Position numbers and translations under genes: made by a program
DNA from: Saprospiraceae bacterium
GTDB taxonomy: Bacteria > Bacteroidota > Bacteroidia > Chitinophagales > Saprospiraceae
Length of the DNA stretch: 7,292 bases
Assembly (NCBI GenBank): GCA_023299965.1
Contig: JALZVN010000362.1
Span: forward strand, 1-7,292
Reading direction: 5' to 3'
In this document: positions 5,131 through 7,292 of the stretch, one piece after another
Layout: every line of letters starts with the position of its first letter
Position numbering within the stretch: position 1 is the stretch's first letter
The notes under the pieces: model-generated
Seen by the model: only the letters and a program-made list of their open reading frames with translations
What the model was told of the DNA's origin: nothing
The model's database searches: none

Positions 5131-5810
5131 GTAGATTTTTTATATCCTAAAGTATCAAGGATCGAAACAAACTCTTCACCGCTTGGGAAGGCTTGTACCG
5201 ATTCGTACAAGTATTGATACGCTTTAGGGTCTTTAGATGTTAACTTACCTATCTGAGGCAAGATGTTTTTAAAGTAAAAATTGAATCCTTGCTTTAAAGG
5301 AAACACGGTAGGTCTAGAAAATTCTAGAACAACCAATTGACCACCAGGCTTCAAAACACGTTGCATTTCGCTTAAGCCTTTATTAAGATTGTCAAAGTTT
5401 CTTACCCCAAATGCAACGGTAATTGCATCAAAGGTATTGTCATCAAAGGGTAGATTCTCCGATTCTCCTTGCTGCAAGCTAATTATTTCGTCATATCCCG
5501 CTTTTGTGATCTTTTTTTGACCAACCTCTAGCATTTTGGCAGAAATGTCTAAACCTACTATAGTAGGACTATTCAATTTTTTTGCCATTTCTAGAGCAAC
5601 GTCACATGTGCCGGTAGCGACATCTAAAATATGAGGCTTTTCCAAGTCTTTTAGCAAGCTGATAGACTTGGTTCTCCAACGCTTATCTATACCTAAGGAT
5701 AATACTTTATTAAGTAAGTCATAGTACGGAGCGATGTTGTCAAACATATTCTCGACTTGCTCTCGCTTTGAGTCTACGTCATTATATGGAGTAACTTTCT
5801 GGTCTGCCAA
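5079..5810 (-). CDS. ubiE: UbiE/MenG: demethylmenaquinone (2-polyprenyl quinone) C-methyltransferase
   Basis: With a TTG start at 5810 the protein is 243 aa and begins MADQKVTPY, like Bacteroidota relatives. TTGs at 5819 and 5831 are alternatives, but the latter lies inside a -7 promoter box and no ATG occurs until codon 22. Numbering from 5810, the UbiE signature APYYDLLNKVLSLGIDKRW is at 27-45. SAM motif I LDVATGTCD is at 62-70, with Cys where Gly is usual. GLDIS is at 86-90, NLPFDDNTFDAITVAFGVRNF at 119-139, and the second signature RVLKPGGQLVVLEFSRP at 151-167. It adds the ring methyl group in menaquinone synthesis, the usual quinone of this phylum; a role in ubiquinone is unlikely here. 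It acts in the cytoplasm near the membrane. The stop codon lies inside porT. Confidence 0.93.
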   Translation of the reverse strand: MADQKVTPYNDVDSKREQVENMFDNIAPYYDLLNKVLSLGIDKRWRTKSISLLKDLEKPHILDVATGTCDVALEMAKKLNSPTIVGLDISAKMLEVGQKKITKAGYDEIISLQQGESENLPFDDNTFDAITVAFGVRNFDNLNKGLSEMQRVLKPGGQLVVLEFSRPTVFPLKQGFNFYFKNILPQIGKLTSKDPKAYQYLYESVQAFPSGEEFVSILDTLGYKKSTCTALTVGICSIYHSKK

Positions 5811-5828
5811 AGTGGACAAATTTTGCTG

Positions 5829-5836
5829 CAAAAGTA
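5829..5836 (-). promoter_or_regulatory. -7 promoter box of the ubiE-porT unit
   Basis: The minus strand reads TACTTTTG followed by C, an exact TAnnTTTG match. The likely transcription start is 5822-5826, so translation must begin at 5819 or, better, 5810. The box lies 86 bp after the end of the DUF1295 gene and lets ubiE-porT be transcribed separately from it. Confidence 0.5.
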
Positions 5837-5884
5837 GTTATATTTCTGCGATTATTTAATCGTTAACGCTATTATATCGTTCTT

Positions 5885-5900
5885 AAAACAGCCTTTCTGT
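5885..5900 (-). terminator. Very weak terminator-like hairpin after the DUF1295 gene
   Basis: On the minus strand ACAG and CTGT (5888-5900) form a 4-bp stem with a 5-nt loop, followed by TTTT. It lies 23 bp after the DUF1295 stop codon. The stem is too short for confidence. Confidence 0.15.
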
Positions 5901-5922
5901 ATAAATGTTTAAGTTATTAGAT

Positions 5923-6681
5923 TCACCACAATCGAGGAAAAATGGCGCCCGTTTTAGCAGCATAGTCTAGATAAGGTCCCGTTTTACGCTGATTGCGCTC
6001 TGCATAAGGGACTCCAGAGAATTTGTACAAGGCAAATGTCAAAACTAAAGGGCCAATACAAGTCAGGTATGACGCTGGATTAGGCATGACCAATACTGCA
6101 ATACCGACCCAAAATAAAATCTCACCTAAATAATTGGGATGCCGCGAAAATTGAAATAACCCAGTCATAAGATATTTACCCTTGTTCTCTGCTTTTTGCT
6201 TGAATGAATACAATTGGATATCTGCTATCAACTCTAGCCCAAACCCAATGGCAGCTATGATAGCTCCTATGTATAGTGAAATTATTGATCCGACCGCCAT
6301 TCCGGTACCAGTGATAATAGGTAAACCGATAAGATACATGAATCCACCTTGCAGCATAAATACTTTTAAGAATGCATGAACTCGATGATGCTTTCCCCAT
6401 TCATTTTGGAGCTCTCTATAACGCATATCTGGACCATGAATTATATTGCGATAGGCTAAATAGACACAAAGTCTTGCACACCAAATTGTCACAAAGATTT
6501 TTACCACATCGAGGTTTATATTCACTTCGAAGTCAAGGAGGTGATAGGCGAGTAGACCGAAACCAACAGGCCAGAAGATGTCGATTACGCTATAATCATT
6601 CTTTAAGAGACTGATGATGTAAACTATCGTCATCATTGACAATATTAGTATCAAAGCATCAATATATGGATTACCAGTCAT
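5923..6681 (-). CDS. DUF1295 polytopic membrane protein (steroid 5-alpha-reductase / isoprenylcysteine methyltransferase-like)
   Basis: The protein is 252 aa from an ATG at 6681. Several hydrophobic helices are visible: about 7-25, 36-50, 60-77, 106-123, 131-155, 185-199 and 206-220. DUF1295 landmarks are present: SVIDIFWPVGFG (31-42), DMRYRELQNEW (85-95), DIQLYSFK (154-161), GLFQFSRHPNYLGEILFWVGI (174-194) and FSGVPYAERN (221-230), with a C-terminal YLDYAAKTGAIFP (237-249). The SRHPNYLGE motif resembles the RHPxY motif of membrane methyltransferases, and the family is distantly related to steroid 5-alpha-reductases, so it may act on a lipid or isoprenoid. The substrate is not known. It lies upstream of ubiE on the same strand with a 91-112 bp gap, but ubiE has its own promoter, so a link to quinone metabolism is only suggested. 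Confidence 0.88.
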   Translation of the reverse strand: MTGNPYIDALILILSMMTIVYIISLLKNDYSVIDIFWPVGFGLLAYHLLDFEVNINLDVVKIFVTIWCARLCVYLAYRNIIHGPDMRYRELQNEWGKHHRVHAFLKVFMLQGGFMYLIGLPIITGTGMAVGSIISLYIGAIIAAIGFGLELIADIQLYSFKQKAENKGKYLMTGLFQFSRHPNYLGEILFWVGIAVLVMPNPASYLTCIGPLVLTFALYKFSGVPYAERNQRKTGPYLDYAAKTGAIFPRLW

Positions 6682-6725
6682 GAAAGTGAAATGCAGGATC
6701 GCATGTAATTGTTTTGTGATATGGA

Positions 6726-6734
6726 CAAATCCTA
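6726..6734 (-). promoter_or_regulatory. Possible -7 box of the DUF1295 gene with a 3-nt inner spacer
   Basis: The minus strand reads TAGGATTTG, which is TA and TTTG separated by three bases instead of two. A T-rich TTTTTTTTG lies 17 bp upstream and could serve as the -33 element. The predicted leader is about 38 nt. The match is imperfect. Confidence 0.25.
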
Positions 6735-6854
6735 GCTGTCACAATTAAGGTCAAAAAAAATTAAGCAATGGCATCAATTGGCTAAGTATTTGAAACTAGG
6801 ATAAGTAACATTTCAAATTCTAGATTAAAATTCTTTGCCTGTAAATCTTAGACT

Positions 6855-6876
6855 TTTTCTCATACTTTTCTCATAT
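6855..6876. repeat. 11-bp tandem duplication TTTTCTCATAC/T
   Basis: TTTTCTCATAC (6855-6865) is followed immediately by TTTTCTCATAT (6866-6876), two copies with one difference at the last base. The pair ends 12 bp before the stem of the plus-strand terminator. Confidence 0.6.
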
Positions 6877-6888
6877 TTGGAGTGTTAG

Positions 6889-6922
6889 AGACCTTTAACG
6901 CTTGTTGAGGGTCTTTTTTTTT
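6889..6922 (+). terminator. Strong intrinsic terminator on the plus strand
   Basis: AGACCTTTAAC (6889-6899) pairs with GTTGAGGGTCT (6904-6914) over 11 bp, closed by a 4-nt loop GCTT. A run of nine Ts (6914-6922) follows. Two of the pairs are G-U on the plus-strand RNA; on the minus strand the same positions would be A-C mismatches, and no T-run follows there. The element is therefore built for plus-strand RNA. It does not fit the minus-strand sorting-domain gene that ends at 6938. No plus-strand gene lies upstream of it. Confidence 0.75.
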
Positions 6923-6937
6923 ACCCCTACAGCAGTC

Positions 6938-7292
6938 TTAGCGTTGTACGCTCACTTTTCGACTACCTACCGTATTCCCATTGTCATCTACTAGTTTTAC
7001 AAGGTATAGTCCATTAGGTAAATTAGTCGCCGGTAGTTGTGCCTTGTTTGCTCCTTTTATAATATGCTCAAATAGTAGCGTTTTGCCATCTAGGGTCAAC
7101 AGTTCTGCATGATTAAGCGCTGATTGTTGCAAGTCTACAATCTCTATATTGATTACATCTGAGGCTGGATTGGGCCAAACATCAAAGGCAACTGTATTCA
7201 ATAGATTCTGGGTAGATACATCGATACCCGTCTCCATAAGGATATCAACTACTTGATTTTCTTGTGCCACTAGATTGATATCTTGTACTACG
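6938..7292 (-). CDS. C-terminal part of a T9SS-secreted protein with a type A sorting domain (gene runs off the right edge)
   Basis: The frame is open from the right edge of the window to the TAA at 6938, giving 117 visible residues. A GTG at 7270 is not the likely start because the frame continues upstream without a stop. The last 80 or so residues form a T9SS type A C-terminal sorting domain: a VWPNPASDVINIEI opening, a LLTLDGKTLL centre, LPNGLYLVKL, and a basic end SRKVSVQR. This domain directs the protein through the T9SS, where it is normally cleaved as the protein is attached or released at the cell surface (family knowledge). The passenger domain lies outside the window, so the activity is unknown. 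The plus-strand terminator just after the stop does not serve this gene. Confidence 0.9.
   Translation of the reverse strand, partial: VVQDINLVAQENQVVDILMETGIDVSTQNLLNTVAFDVWPNPASDVINIEIVDLQQSALNHAELLTLDGKTLLFEHIIKGANKAQLPATNLPNGLYLVKLVDDNGNTVGSRKVSVQR

Larger units (their letters stand above)
6738..6922 (+). ncRNA. Candidate small RNA ending at the plus-strand terminator
   Basis: The 256-bp spacer between two minus-strand genes ends in a strong plus-strand intrinsic terminator but has no plus-strand reading frame worth calling; the ATGs at 6691, 6721 and 6769 reach stop codons within a few codons. The simplest reading is an untranslated plus-strand transcript. Its 5' end is unknown: no exact TAnnTTTG box was found, only one-mismatch versions (TTGTTTTG at 6709-6716, CATATTTG at 6872-6879). 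The start given here is a placeholder. Confidence 0.3.

Noticed and set aside
6889..6914. Terminator of the minus-strand sorting-domain gene
   Set aside because: On the minus strand the stem has two A-C mismatches, the run of As comes before it and no T-run follows, so it is not built to end that transcript.
7268..7270. GTG at 7270 as the start of the sorting-domain protein
   Set aside because: The frame continues upstream to the window edge without a stop, and sorting domains are always at the end of longer proteins, so the gene is cut by the window.

Overview
The window looks like an ordinary chromosomal stretch of a member of the Bacteroidota. Four things support this. The rightmost protein ends in a type IX secretion (T9SS) C-terminal sorting domain. 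A PorT-type T9SS outer-membrane protein lies directly behind a UbiE/MenG methyltransferase. A lipoprotein at the left edge carries an acidic '+2' region after its lipobox Cys (CDTDE), as in Bacteroidota surface lipoproteins. Finally, exact or near-exact Bacteroidota -7 promoter boxes (TAnnTTTG) stand in front of most genes. The DNA is AT-rich throughout. No tRNA, rRNA, CRISPR array, transposase or phage gene was seen.

Layout, left to right. Bases 1-93 (-) are the first 31 codons of a lipoprotein. It is divergent from a calcineurin-like metallophosphoesterase homologue at 252-1115 (+), and a palindrome-rich divergent promoter region lies between them. A gene-free stretch of about 475 bp (1116-1590) follows; it holds a possible promoter, a degenerate palindromic repeat block and three strong hairpins in front of a class I SAM methyltransferase (1591-2364, +). 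A 239-bp spacer with imperfect CATTRAAAATTCC repeats separates this from the convergent ychF (2604-3701, -). ychF is divergent from acpH (3791-4378, +), with two clear back-to-back promoters in an 89-bp gap. acpH converges at 11 bp on porT (4390-5130, -), which overlaps the end of ubiE/menG (5079-5810, -). Upstream on the same strand are a DUF1295 membrane protein (5923-6681, -) and, at the right edge, the C-terminal 117 residues of a T9SS cargo protein (6938-7292, -).

The genes are mostly housekeeping: menaquinone methylation (UbiE/MenG), translation-associated ATPase (YchF), ACP prosthetic-group turnover (AcpH) and T9SS assembly (PorT). A T9SS component and a T9SS cargo lie within 2 kb of each other, but the gene order does not prove a functional link.

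I did not find a clear undescribed multi-gene system. The non-obvious signals are non-coding. One is a strong plus-strand intrinsic terminator at 6889-6922 with no plus-strand gene in front of it, which suggests a small RNA. Others are the series of hairpins before the methyltransferase and the 13-mer repeat cluster after it. In addition, two apparent TTG start codons (222 and 5831) are really the ends of -7 promoter boxes, which changes two predicted N-termini.
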